A DNA stretch of 64,000 nt. Source: Terrisporobacter petrolearius (lineage in GTDB: Bacteria > Bacillota > Clostridia > Peptostreptococcales > Peptostreptococcaceae). The position numbers were made by a program, and so were the translations under genes. The notes below the pieces were generated by a model, which saw only the letters and a program-made list of their open reading frames with translations, did not search any database and was not told where the DNA came from. Shown here piece after piece: positions 26,228 through 34,994 of the stretch (position 1 is the stretch's first letter; every line of letters starts with the position of its first letter). The stretch is taken from positions 186,001 through 250,000 of the forward strand of contig NZ_JAHZMO010000001.1 of the NCBI RefSeq assembly GCF_020748185.1. Reading direction: 5' to 3'.

Positions 26228-26264
26228 TATAACTATATTTTTGATTTACAAAAATATAGTTATA
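26228..26264 (+). repeat. Perfect 15-bp inverted repeat upstream of the iron promoter
   Basis: The arms at 26228-26242 and 26250-26264 are exact complements with a 7-base loop. The right arm is followed by ATTTTC, a poor T tract. It lies 6 bases before the -35 box, so it could end upstream transcription or serve as a protein site. Confidence 0.6.
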
Positions 26265-26270
26265 ATTTTC

Positions 26271-26299
26271 TTGACCGAAAAAAAAATGGATGATATAAT
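26271..26299 (+). promoter_or_regulatory. Promoter of the siderophore uptake operon
   Basis: TTGACC at 26271-26276 and TATAAT at 26294-26299 are separated by 17 bases. The Fur-like box covers the region just after the -10 element. Confidence 0.85.
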
Positions 26300-26312
26300 T
26301 AAAATACAAAAA

Positions 26313-26327
26313 TGATAATGATTATTA
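26313..26327 (+). promoter_or_regulatory. Fur box
   Basis: TGATAATGATTATTA matches the 7-1-7 Fur consensus (TGATAAT-N-ATTATCA) at 14 of 15 positions. A second partial match, TAATGATAATTA, lies at 26339-26350. The site begins 14 bases after the -10 box, where bound Fur would block initiation when iron is plentiful. Confidence 0.85.
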
Positions 26328-26377
26328 TTTATAATAATTAATGATAATTAATACTATAACAACAAGGAGATATTGAC

Positions 26378-27313
26378 GTGAAAAAAATAAAAGTATTAGC
26401 AGTGCTAGCATTAGTACTTACAACATTCGGATTAATAGGTTGTTCTTCAAATGAAGCAAAAAAGGAAGAGCAAGATACAAGGGTAGTTGAGACAGTAAAG
26501 GGAGAAGTAAAAATACCAGCTAAACCCAAAAAAATAGTAGATATATCAGGAAGTAGTGAAGAACTATCATTATTAGGACAAAATGTAGTAGGTACAGCAA
26601 ACGTAGATTCTTATGATACAGAAAATGTACCTTCATATATGAAAGATTTATTAGGTGATGCAAAAGTAGTGGGACATTCAATGATGGAAACAGCTGATAT
26701 AGAAGCAATACTTGCTTTAGAGCCAGATTTAATTATAATGGCACCAAGACAAGAAGAAATATATGATCAATTAAAAGAAATAGCACCTACAGTTATGCTA
26801 GAAGATAAATCAAATGATTGGGAAGCAAAATTAAAAGATGTGGCTAATTTATTTGGACAAGAAGACAAAGTAAAGTCTTGGCTAGATGCTTATTATAAAA
26901 AAGCTGAAAAATTAGGAAAAGAGATAAAATCAGCTAATGGTGAAGATACTACTTATTTAACAGTTTTAGCAAGTTCAGGTTCATTTATGGTATTTAGTGA
27001 AGGTGGAATAGGAACAGTGTTAAAAGAAGATATGAAATTACCTCAACCAACTAATATACCTAAGCAAGATAGTATAACTCTACCAACTGTTACAATGGAA
27101 GGATTATCAGAAATAGATGCAGATCACATAATAGTAATAGCAACTCAGTCAGATAAATCAGACCTAAAAGATAGTTCAGTTTGGTCAGAAATAAGAGCTG
27201 TAAAAGAAGGGAATGTAACTATATTAGATGCAAGTCCATATTTCTCTCAAGCTTACAATCCAATAGGAAGAGAATTAATCTTAGAGTCTGTTAAAGACGC
27301 TGTTATAAAATAA
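26378..27313 (+). CDS. Iron-siderophore ABC transporter substrate-binding lipoprotein
   Basis: The 311-residue protein is a class III periplasmic-binding-type lipoprotein of the FhuD/FatB/YclQ kind, which captures ferric siderophores outside the membrane. The signal peptide ends in the lipobox LIGC with Cys22 as the lipidated residue. The binding fold is visible as KIVDISGSSEELSLLG, DIEAILALEPDLIIM and a C-terminal GRELILESVKDAV. The start follows AAGGAGATATTGAC. It is the first gene after a Fur box and is followed by two permeases and an ATPase. The exact siderophore cannot be told. Confidence 0.92.
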   Translation: MKKIKVLAVLALVLTTFGLIGCSSNEAKKEEQDTRVVETVKGEVKIPAKPKKIVDISGSSEELSLLGQNVVGTANVDSYDTENVPSYMKDLLGDAKVVGHSMMETADIEAILALEPDLIIMAPRQEEIYDQLKEIAPTVMLEDKSNDWEAKLKDVANLFGQEDKVKSWLDAYYKKAEKLGKEIKSANGEDTTYLTVLASSGSFMVFSEGGIGTVLKEDMKLPQPTNIPKQDSITLPTVTMEGLSEIDADHIIVIATQSDKSDLKDSSVWSEIRAVKEGNVTILDASPYFSQAYNPIGRELILESVKDAVIK

Positions 27314-27324
27314 TAAATCAAGTT

Positions 27325-27365
27325 GGTGGGGAGAAGATCTGATTTCCTCACCTTCTTTAATTTTA
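27325..27365 (+). terminator. Leaky hairpin between binding protein and permease
   Basis: GGTGGGGA pairs with TCCTCACC (one G-T wobble), followed by CTTCTTTAATTTT. Such a hairpin may reduce downstream transcription so that more binding protein than permease is made. Confidence 0.45.
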
Positions 27366-27439
27366 TTCAATAATTATGACAAATTAAATGTATATCACTG
27401 GATGAAAAAGCTAAGAAAACCTTATAAGGAGGAGAGTAA

Positions 27440-28450
27440 GTGGGTAAGAATAAGAAGAAAAAAATAGCATTAATAATGATGACACTTGGAATTATAGTAC
27501 TTATTGGTGGGATGGTAGTGTCAATATCACTGGGTGCAAAAAATATAGATATAGGAACAATAATAAGCAGTATTTTTTTTGACAAAAATGATATAAATAC
27601 AAAAATAATTAGAGATGTAAGAATGCCAAGGGCTATAGCAGCCGCGTTAGTTGGTGGTTTTTTAGCTGTGTCTGGAGCTATTATGCAAGGTATTACAAGA
27701 AATCCTATAGCTGAACCATCTGTTATGGGAATTACTCAAGGAGCTACTTTTATGATAGCTGTAGCTTTAGTTTTACAAAGAATTTATCCTAACTTAGTTC
27801 TAAATAGTTTTATTAAAATGATATTTGCATTTTTAGGAGCTAGTATAAGTGGATTATTAGTTTATTTTATAAGTTCTAGAAGTATTAGAAAAGTTGACCC
27901 TGTAAAACTGGCGTTAGCGGGTACTGCAATGGGAACTTTGTTAATTTCACTGGCTATGGGAATTTCTATGTACTTTAACTTATCACAGGAATTAAGCTTT
28001 TGGATAGCTGGCGGACTTACATCAGCTAAGTGGCAAGGCGTAAAATTACTTTTAATAGTAGGGGGAATTGGATTTATTTCAGCTATGATAATGGCACCTA
28101 AGGTTACAATTTTAAGTTTAGGCGAAGAAGTTGCCATAGGATTAGGGCAAAAGACTAACTTAGTAAGATTTATATCTTTAATAATTGTAATAGGACTTAC
28201 AGGAGCATCAGTTTCAGTAGCTGGAAATATAGTATTTGTAGGACTTATAGTACCTCAAATAATAAGAGGAATTATAGGAGCAGATTACAAATATATAATT
28301 CCATTTTCAATGTTGTTTGGATCAATTTTATTAGTATATAGTGATATATTAGCAAGAATGATTAACCCTCCATATGAAACACCAATTGGTTCTTTAACAG
28401 CACTTCTTGGAGTTCCAATATTTATTTACCTTGTTAGAAAGGAGAGTTAA
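27440..28450 (+). CDS. FecCD-family iron-siderophore permease, first subunit
   Basis: The 336-residue integral membrane protein belongs to the BtuC/FecCD permease family. It shows about nine to ten hydrophobic spans, the family segments RMPRAIAAALVGGFLAVSGA and NPIAEPSVMGITQGA, and a cytoplasmic coupling region near GEEVAIGLGQKTN. It starts with GTG behind AAGGAGGAG. It pairs with the following permease to form the channel of the ABC importer. Confidence 0.93.
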   Translation: MGKNKKKKIALIMMTLGIIVLIGGMVVSISLGAKNIDIGTIISSIFFDKNDINTKIIRDVRMPRAIAAALVGGFLAVSGAIMQGITRNPIAEPSVMGITQGATFMIAVALVLQRIYPNLVLNSFIKMIFAFLGASISGLLVYFISSRSIRKVDPVKLALAGTAMGTLLISLAMGISMYFNLSQELSFWIAGGLTSAKWQGVKLLLIVGGIGFISAMIMAPKVTILSLGEEVAIGLGQKTNLVRFISLIIVIGLTGASVSVAGNIVFVGLIVPQIIRGIIGADYKYIIPFSMLFGSILLVYSDILARMINPPYETPIGSLTALLGVPIFIYLVRKES

Positions 28451-28456
28451 TAGTTT

Positions 28457-29464
28457 ATGAAAAAGAACAAGAAATATTTATTAATCACAGGAATACTGTT
28501 AGTTTTAATAGGAATTACATTTTTAGTTAGCTTAAATATGGGATCTTTATCAATAGAACCATTTGAGGTAGTAAAAACTTTTTTAGGGCAAGGATCTAAG
28601 GCCCATGAGATTGCTATTTTTAAATTGAGGTTGCCTAGAATTGTAATTGCCATATTAGTAGGAATTGCTTTAGCTACTGCAGGTACAATTTTACAAGGTA
28701 TTACTAAAAATGATTTAGCAGATTCAGGAATACTTGGTATAAATTCAGGGTCAGCCTTATTTGTTGTAGTGTATATTTATTTTATGAATGGAAACGTATA
28801 TGAGGGTGTAAGCAACTTAACAATATTCACTATGCCAATAATAGCTTTAAGTGGAGCACTATTTGCTGCTTTTTTAATTTATATATTAGCATGGAATAAG
28901 GGAATAAGCTCTTCAAGATTATTATTAATAGGTATAGGAGTAAACATAGCATTCACATCATTACTTACAATTTTCCAACTTAAATTTACTACACAAGAAT
29001 TTAATAGGGTAATGGCTTGGACTTCGGGAAGTATTTGGGGTTCTAACTGGAAATATGTAATGGCAATTTTACCGTTTATATTAATAATAATGACACTTAC
29101 ACTTTATAAAGCTAGATATTTAGATGCACTAAATCTAGGAGATGAAGTTGCTAAGGGGTTAGGAATAGAAGTGGAAAAAGAAAGAAGAAAATTAATAATT
29201 TATGCTGTTGTATTATCAGGTGTGTCCACATCTGTAGCAGGAAGTATAGGATTTTTAGGACTTGTTGCTCCACATATAGCAAGGAAGTTGGTAGGTCCAA
29301 AGCATAGTAAGTTAATTCCAATCTCCGCACTTATAGGTACGTTGATTTTATTAGTTGGAGATACCATATCAAGAAATATAATAGCACCTATGGAAATTCC
29401 GGTGGGAATAGTTGTAGCAATAATAGGTGTACCATACTTTATTTATTTAATGTTAGCAGAGTAG
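28457..29464 (+). CDS. FecCD-family iron-siderophore permease, second subunit
   Basis: This 335-residue FecCD permease has the typical RLPRIVIAILVGIALATAGT segment, DSGILGINSGSALF, the ATPase-contact region GDEVAKGLGIE and the terminal IGVPYFIYLM. It starts 7 bases after the first permease, with GGAGAG inside that gene's end. Together they make a heterodimeric channel. The sequence differs clearly from the first permease, so this is an old paralogous pair rather than a recent duplication. Confidence 0.93.
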   Translation: MKKNKKYLLITGILLVLIGITFLVSLNMGSLSIEPFEVVKTFLGQGSKAHEIAIFKLRLPRIVIAILVGIALATAGTILQGITKNDLADSGILGINSGSALFVVVYIYFMNGNVYEGVSNLTIFTMPIIALSGALFAAFLIYILAWNKGISSSRLLLIGIGVNIAFTSLLTIFQLKFTTQEFNRVMAWTSGSIWGSNWKYVMAILPFILIIMTLTLYKARYLDALNLGDEVAKGLGIEVEKERRKLIIYAVVLSGVSTSVAGSIGFLGLVAPHIARKLVGPKHSKLIPISALIGTLILLVGDTISRNIIAPMEIPVGIVVAIIGVPYFIYLMLAE

Positions 29465-29479
29465 AAAGAGGGAAAAATT

Positions 29480-30265
29480 ATGACAGCTATAAGAACTAAT
29501 AATTTAAATATATCTTACGGAAACTTAGATATTGTTAAAGACTTGAATTTAGAAATCCCTAGTGGAAAAATAACAACTATAATAGGTGCCAATGGTTGTG
29601 GTAAATCCACAATTTTAAAAACTATCGCAAGAATATTAACACCTAAAAGTGGTGATATATTTATAAATGAAAAAAATATAAAAGAACAATCTTCAAAGGA
29701 TTTAGCCAAAATAATGGCAGTGCTGCCTCAAAGTCCACAAGCACCAAAAGGGCTTACAGTGGAAGAGTTAATAGCATATGGAAGATTTCCACATCAAAAA
29801 GGGTTTGGAAGATTAAAAGAAGATGATGAAGATATAGTAACTTGGGCTCTAGAAGTTACAGGAATAAAGGAATTTAGAGATAGACCCATTGAAGCCTTAT
29901 CTGGAGGTCAAAGACAAAGAGCTTGGATTGCAATGGCACTAGCTCAACAAACAGATATACTAGTGTTAGATGAGCCAACTACTTATTTAGATTTAGCTCA
30001 TCAGCTAGAGGTATTAAATTTATTACAAGAACTAAATGAAAAACATAATACAACAATTGTTATGGTTATACATGAATTAAATAATGCAGCAAGGTTTGCT
30101 CATCATATGATAGGAATCAAAAAAGGAGAAATAGCTTGTGAGGGAAGTGCTCATGAAGTAATGACAAAGGAAAATCTTAAAGAGCTATTTAATATTGATG
30201 CAGAAATTGTGGAAGATCCTAGATCTAAAAAACCTGTTTGTATAACTTATGATATGGTAGGATAG
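29480..30265 (+). CDS. Iron-siderophore ABC transporter ATPase
   Basis: The 261-residue FepC/FhuC-type ATPase has Walker A GANGCGKST (about 36-44), Q-loop LPQSPQAP, signature LSGGQRQR near 139, Walker B ILVLDEPTTYLD and the H-loop VIHELN. These residues are all intact. It starts 16 bases after the second permease behind GAAAGAGGG. It powers import by the two FecCD subunits. Confidence 0.95.
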   Translation: MTAIRTNNLNISYGNLDIVKDLNLEIPSGKITTIIGANGCGKSTILKTIARILTPKSGDIFINEKNIKEQSSKDLAKIMAVLPQSPQAPKGLTVEELIAYGRFPHQKGFGRLKEDDEDIVTWALEVTGIKEFRDRPIEALSGGQRQRAWIAMALAQQTDILVLDEPTTYLDLAHQLEVLNLLQELNEKHNTTIVMVIHELNNAARFAHHMIGIKKGEIACEGSAHEVMTKENLKELFNIDAEIVEDPRSKKPVCITYDMVG

Positions 30266-30273
30266 GAGAAATA

Positions 30274-31635
30274 ATGGAAAATCAAAGAGCATTAAGACAT
30301 GAAAATATAAGTAAATTACTAATTAAGTATTCAGTGCCTGCCATCCTTGCTATGATGGTTACTTCATTATATAACACAGTTGATAGAGTATATATAGGCT
30401 CTATGGAAAATGTAGGTGCTTTAGCCATATCGGGACTAGGAATTACTATGCCGCTATTTACCATACTTGGAGCTTTTTGTGTAGCTATAGCTGTAGGAGG
30501 AAGCACCAATATATCAATAAAACTTGGAGAAGGAAATAAAGAAGAAGCAGAAAAAATAATGGGAAGTACAGTGGCTTTAGAATTTGTTGTAGGAATTATT
30601 ATGGTGTTGGTAGGAATACTTTTCTTAGATAAGATTCTTTATGCTTTTGGAGCAAGTGATGATACTATAAAATATGCGAGAGATTATATGAGCGTAATTT
30701 TTGCAGGAGCTTGGTTTAACTTACCTGGGTTTGCGCTAAATAGTTGTATAAGAGGTGAGGGAAATCCCAAATTATCTGCTCGAATGATGATAACATCATG
30801 TGTTCTTAACTTAATACTAGACCCTATATTTATATTTGGGTTAGGTATGGGAATAAAAGGAGCGGCAATAAGTACAGTGGTTTGCCAGCTATTTATATTT
30901 ATTTGGTCAATTTATTACTTTACTCTTGGTAAATCAAACTTAAAATTAAGACTAAAGAATATAAAATTAGATAAAAAATTAGTAAAAATAATATTAGTTA
31001 TAGCGCTAACACCATTTCTTATGGAGTTAGCTGCTGGGTCTATACACTTAGTTACAAATAAAGTATTAAAAATATATGGAGGAGATTTATCTATAGGAGC
31101 TATGACAGCAGTTACATCAATTTCACTAATGTTTTTAATGCCTATATTTGGACTAAGCCAAGGTATGCAAACTATAATTGCTTATAATTATGGGGCAAAA
31201 CAATTAGGTAGAGCTAAAAAAACTCTTTTATTTGGAATTTTATATGGTACAATAATTTCAACTATAGGATTTATTTTAATTAAATTATTCCCAGAAGTTT
31301 TTATTGGAATATTTACAAAAGATGAAAGTTTAATGAATATGGCAATTGAAGGTATAAATATACATTTAACTACGTTACCTATAGTTGGAATATCAGTTCT
31401 TGGTTCTGTTTATTTTCAATCAATAGGTAAAGCTAAAAAGTCTATGTTTTTAAGTTTACTTAGACAGGTGATTATATTAATACCAGTTATAATAATACTT
31501 CCAAAGATGTATGGATTAAAAGGAGTATGGGCATCTCAGCCAATATCAGATTTATTAGCTATGTTTATAATTGTATTATCATTATACAAAGAATTTAGAA
31601 GAGAGAAAATAAATTTATCTGAAATATGTAAATAG
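30274..31635 (+). CDS. MATE family efflux transporter at the end of the iron operon
   Basis: The 453-residue protein has about twelve membrane spans in two related halves and the MATE segments YNTVDRVYIGSMENVGALA and MPIFGLSQGMQTIIAYNYGA. MATE proteins export cationic drugs or metabolites using sodium or proton gradients. It begins 9 bases after the ATPase gene behind GATAGGAGAAATA and precedes a strong terminator, so it should be iron-regulated with the importer. By inference it could export a siderophore or the emptied carrier. Confidence 0.92.
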   Translation: MENQRALRHENISKLLIKYSVPAILAMMVTSLYNTVDRVYIGSMENVGALAISGLGITMPLFTILGAFCVAIAVGGSTNISIKLGEGNKEEAEKIMGSTVALEFVVGIIMVLVGILFLDKILYAFGASDDTIKYARDYMSVIFAGAWFNLPGFALNSCIRGEGNPKLSARMMITSCVLNLILDPIFIFGLGMGIKGAAISTVVCQLFIFIWSIYYFTLGKSNLKLRLKNIKLDKKLVKIILVIALTPFLMELAAGSIHLVTNKVLKIYGGDLSIGAMTAVTSISLMFLMPIFGLSQGMQTIIAYNYGAKQLGRAKKTLLFGILYGTIISTIGFILIKLFPEVFIGIFTKDESLMNMAIEGINIHLTTLPIVGISVLGSVYFQSIGKAKKSMFLSLLRQVIILIPVIIILPKMYGLKGVWASQPISDLLAMFIIVLSLYKEFRREKINLSEICK

Positions 31636-31676
31636 AAAAAGGCAAAGTTAATTATTTTAACTTTGCCTTTTTCTAT
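31632..31676 (+). terminator. Bidirectional-type terminator after the iron operon
   Basis: Arms of 20 bases at 31632-31651 and 31657-31676 are exact complements with a 5-base loop. The A and T ends give a T tract on both strands. Confidence 0.9.
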
Positions 31677-31839
31677 TTACATATAATAAATTAAAACTTA
31701 ATTGTTAAAGTTATTAAATTATGCATACAAATTAATTGTTAAAAGAATATTTATACAAAAAAATACAAGAAAGTATAAGATATATTATTTTTTATTAGAA
31801 AAAAACAGCGAAAATTATATCAATAAAAAGAATTATGTA

Positions 31840-31854
31840 AATTTTCTGATTAAT
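31840..31854 (+). promoter_or_regulatory. CodY-like box
   Basis: AATTTTCTGATTAAT matches the CodY consensus AATTTTCWGAAAATT at 12 of 15 positions and lies 28 bases before the -35 box. CodY represses peptide importers in many Firmicutes. In AT-rich DNA such a match can arise by chance. Confidence 0.4.
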
Positions 31855-31881
31855 TTATCCGAAAATGTATATTACCAAATA

Positions 31882-31910
31882 TTGACTTTGATTTAGGCCT
31901 AAATTAATAT
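31882..31910 (+). promoter_or_regulatory. Promoter of the opp operon with palindromic spacer
   Basis: TTGACT at 31882-31887 and TAATAT at 31905-31910 are 17 bases apart. The last 14 spacer bases (31891-31904, ATTTAGGCCTAAAT) form a perfect palindrome, a typical position for a repressor site. Confidence 0.65.
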
Positions 31911-32011
31911 TTAAGTAAATAAAAAACATCGATAATATGAAAAAATAAACAAATGTAAAAAAATTACTATTAATGTATAAATTAAAATTTAGATAAGAAG
32001 GGGGAAAAAAG

Positions 32012-32938
32012 ATGGACACAGCAAAGTTTGTTTTTAAGCGTATTTTAATGGCTATTTTTACTATTTTTGTTGCAGCTACTATTACATTCTTTTTAATGAA
32101 ATTAGTACCTGGAAGTCCATTTGCTTCTGAAAAAGCAAATGAAATAGCCCAACAAGCATTAAATGAGAAGTATGGTTTGGATAAACCTGTATATGAGCAA
32201 TACAAGATATATCTTCAACAATTATTACATGGAGATTTGGGGGTAAGTTATAAACTTCAAAGAAATGTACCAGTCATGACAATAATCAAGCAATCATTTC
32301 CTATATCAGCAAAAATTGGTGCGATGGCAATTATTTTCGCAATATTATTTGGAATTCCGTTAGGATGCTTATCCGCGTTGAAAAGAGAAAAATGGCAGGA
32401 TAGTGTAATTCGTGTAATATCAACTTTAGGTATTGCGGTACCATCTTTCGTAATTGCAACAGCGTCAATGTTGCTGTTTGCAATTCAATTAAAAATATTA
32501 CCTACATATGGATTAAGTGGTCCGTCTAGTTATATATTACCTGTATTCACCTTGGGATTTTACCCTATGTGTTATATAACAAGATTAATGCGTTCAAGTA
32601 TGTTAGATGCTTTGGGTCAAGATTATATTAGGACAGCGAGAGCAAAGGGAATGTCTGAATTTGTAGTTACATTTAAACATGCTCTTAAAAACTCATTAAT
32701 ACCAGTTATAACTTATTTAGGTCCTTTAGTTGCATTTACTCTTGTAGGAGGATTTGTTGTAGAAAAAGTATTCAACATTCCAGGACTTGGTAGATACTTC
32801 ATTAAAGCAATAGATGCAAGGGACTATAACATTATAATGGGTACAACTGTATTTTTGGCTACATTTGTAATATTAATGAACTTACTTTGTGACGTTTTAT
32901 ACAAATTAGTAGACCCTAGAATTAAGTTAGATGATTAG
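32012..32938 (+). CDS. oppB: Oligopeptide ABC transporter permease OppB
   Basis: The 308-residue permease has six predicted spans and the OppB/DppB features: an N-terminal KRILMAIFTIFVAATITFF span, PGSPF, the extracytoplasmic YGLDKPVYEQY segment and the EAA-type coupling loop RTARAKGMSEFVVTFKHALK. It follows a GGGGGAAAAAAG site. It imports peptides together with OppC, the two ATPases and OppA, all encoded directly downstream. Confidence 0.95.
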   Translation: MDTAKFVFKRILMAIFTIFVAATITFFLMKLVPGSPFASEKANEIAQQALNEKYGLDKPVYEQYKIYLQQLLHGDLGVSYKLQRNVPVMTIIKQSFPISAKIGAMAIIFAILFGIPLGCLSALKREKWQDSVIRVISTLGIAVPSFVIATASMLLFAIQLKILPTYGLSGPSSYILPVFTLGFYPMCYITRLMRSSMLDALGQDYIRTARAKGMSEFVVTFKHALKNSLIPVITYLGPLVAFTLVGGFVVEKVFNIPGLGRYFIKAIDARDYNIIMGTTVFLATFVILMNLLCDVLYKLVDPRIKLDD

Positions 32939-32957
32939 GTAAGGGGGGATAAATATT

Positions 32958-33968
32958 ATGATTCTAGAAAAAAGTAATAAATTTAGCACAAATCTAAAAT
33001 TATCTCCAGAGGATTTTATGCCAGTTTCTAAACAAGAACAAGAAAACCTAATTACTATGGGAGAAAATACTAGTTACTGGAAAGATGCATGGAGAAGATT
33101 AAAAAGTAATAAAATAGCAATGATTTCTTTAATAGTAATATTATTATTTATTGCATTTGCGTTTATAGGGCCTTATTTAAGCCCTTATACATACGATCAG
33201 CAAATAAGAGGAGATGAAAATTTAAGACCTTGCGCTGAACATTTGTTTGGGACAGATAAGCTTGGAAGAGATTTATTAGTAAGAACTATGGTAGGAGCTA
33301 GAATATCACTATTAATTGGAATAGGTTCAGCCCTTATAGTATTAGTTATAGGTTCTATATATGGCTCTATTTCTGGTCTTGTTGGTGGAAAAGTAGATAT
33401 GGTAATGATGAGAATTGTTGAGATAATCTACTCATTACCAGATATGCTAGTTATTATCTTGCTAAGAATAGTGTTACAAGATCCTTTAACAAAAGCCTTT
33501 GACTCGGGTCATTCTGTTGGTGTGTTGCAAACGCTAGGACCAGGTATTTTAGCCATGTTTATAGTTTATGGTTTGCTTTATTGGGTTGGTATGGCAAGAA
33601 TAGTTCGTGGTCAAGTTTTGCAACTTAAGGAAATGGAATATGTTAGTGCAGCAAGAGCCCTTGGTGCCAACAATAAAAGATTAATATTTAAACATCTGCT
33701 TCCAAACTGTGTAGGTCAATTAGTTGTAACTACAATGTTACAAATACCTTCTGCAATATTTACAGAGGCTTTCTTAAGTTTCTTAGGGATAGGTGTAAGT
33801 AAGCCACTTGCATCACTAGGTTCATTAGCTTCAGATGCACTTGATGGAATAGCATCTTATCCATATAGATTAATGTTTCCAGCTGTAGCTATAAGTATTA
33901 TAATCCTTGCATTTAACTTATTTGGTGATGGTCTAAGAGATGCCCTTGACCCAAGATTAAAGAAATAG
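32958..33968 (+). CDS. oppC: Oligopeptide ABC transporter permease OppC
   Basis: The 336-residue permease carries the OppC N-terminal extension (WKDAWRRLKSNKIAMISL), the HLFGTDKLGRDLLVRTMVGA motif of the family and the EAA loop YVSAARALGANNKRLIFKHL. It begins 19 bases after oppB behind AAGGGGGGAT. About six spans are visible. Nothing is missing. Confidence 0.95.
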   Translation: MILEKSNKFSTNLKLSPEDFMPVSKQEQENLITMGENTSYWKDAWRRLKSNKIAMISLIVILLFIAFAFIGPYLSPYTYDQQIRGDENLRPCAEHLFGTDKLGRDLLVRTMVGARISLLIGIGSALIVLVIGSIYGSISGLVGGKVDMVMMRIVEIIYSLPDMLVIILLRIVLQDPLTKAFDSGHSVGVLQTLGPGILAMFIVYGLLYWVGMARIVRGQVLQLKEMEYVSAARALGANNKRLIFKHLLPNCVGQLVVTTMLQIPSAIFTEAFLSFLGIGVSKPLASLGSLASDALDGIASYPYRLMFPAVAISIIILAFNLFGDGLRDALDPRLKK

Positions 33969-33980
33969 GGGGACGATTAT

Positions 33981-34991
33981 ATGGAAAATACAATTACAAA
34001 ACAAGATGTATTATTGAAAGTTAATGATTTGGGAGTATCTTTTTTTACTCATGCGGGAGAAGTAAAAGCAGTTCGTAAAATATCTTACGATTTAAAATAT
34101 GGTGAAGCTATGGGAATAGTAGGAGAGTCTGGAAGTGGAAAATCAGTGGCATCCTATGCACTTATGGGAATTATTCCAGACCCAGGAAAGATTATTGGTG
34201 GAAATATTGATTTTCAAAACAAAGAAGTAACAACTTTACCAGAATCTGAAATGTTGAGGTTGAGAGGCAAAGAAGTGGGAATGATATTTCAAGACCCTAT
34301 GACATCTTTAAATCCAATATTTACAGTAGGCAGTCAAATAGATGAAAGTTTAAAAAAACATACGGATTTAGACAAAGAAGGAAGAAGAAAGAGAATAATT
34401 GAATTGTTTGAACTTGTCGGTATAAATCAACCAGAAAAAAGATTAAAACAATATCCATATGAATTTTCTGGCGGAATGAGACAACGTGCCATGATAGCTA
34501 TGGCTCTTGCTTGTAATCCAAAGCTTCTAATAGCAGATGAGCCTACAACTGCGCTAGATGTTACAATTCAAGCACAAATAATAGAATTATTAAAAGAATT
34601 AAAAGAAAAAATCAATATGTCCATTATATTTATCACTCATGATTTGGGAGTTATATCAGAAATATGTGACAAAGTTGCTGTAATGTATGCAGGTAATATT
34701 ATTGAAAGAGGATGTATAGATGATATTTTTTATAATCCAAAACATCCATACACTCATGGTTTATTAAAATCTATACCTAAAATAAATAATGACACTCATG
34801 AAAGATTGATACCTATAGAAGGTAATCCTGTAGATTTAATTCATCCACCCAAAGGATGTTCTTTTGCCCCAAGATGTGAGCATTGTATGAAAATATGCAT
34901 GGAAAATGTGCCTCCTGTCTACAAAGTTGACGAAAATCATGAAGTTAGCTGTTGGTTATTGGTTAAAGAAGAAATGGAAAAGGAGGAGTAA
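33981..34991 (+). CDS. oppD: Oligopeptide ABC transporter ATPase OppD
   Basis: The 336-residue ATPase has Walker A GESGSGKS, signature FSGGMRQRAMIA, Walker B LLIADEPTTALD and the C-terminal Opp/Dpp extension with a cysteine set CSFAPRCEHCMKIC that binds an Fe-S cluster in related transporters. It starts 12 bases after oppC behind AGGGGGACG. It pairs with OppF to drive peptide import. Confidence 0.96.
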   Translation: MENTITKQDVLLKVNDLGVSFFTHAGEVKAVRKISYDLKYGEAMGIVGESGSGKSVASYALMGIIPDPGKIIGGNIDFQNKEVTTLPESEMLRLRGKEVGMIFQDPMTSLNPIFTVGSQIDESLKKHTDLDKEGRRKRIIELFELVGINQPEKRLKQYPYEFSGGMRQRAMIAMALACNPKLLIADEPTTALDVTIQAQIIELLKELKEKINMSIIFITHDLGVISEICDKVAVMYAGNIIERGCIDDIFYNPKHPYTHGLLKSIPKINNDTHERLIPIEGNPVDLIHPPKGCSFAPRCEHCMKICMENVPPVYKVDENHEVSCWLLVKEEMEKEE

Positions 34992-34994
34992 ATC

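Larger units (their letters stand above)
31677..32011 (+). other. Leader region of the oligopeptide operon
   Basis: This gene-free stretch is very AT-rich. It holds a CodY-like box at 31840, a promoter at 31882 and a palindrome at 31891, listed separately. A 64-codon reading frame at 31702 has no ribosome-binding site or convincing protein character. From the promoter to the first opp start there is about 100 bases of 5' untranslated sequence without an obvious hairpin. Confidence 0.6.

Noticed and set aside
31702-31896. 64-codon open frame upstream of oppB
   Set aside because: It has no ribosome-binding site, is rich in Lys, Asn, Ile and Tyr as expected from AT-rich noise, and overlaps the CodY-like box and the promoter.
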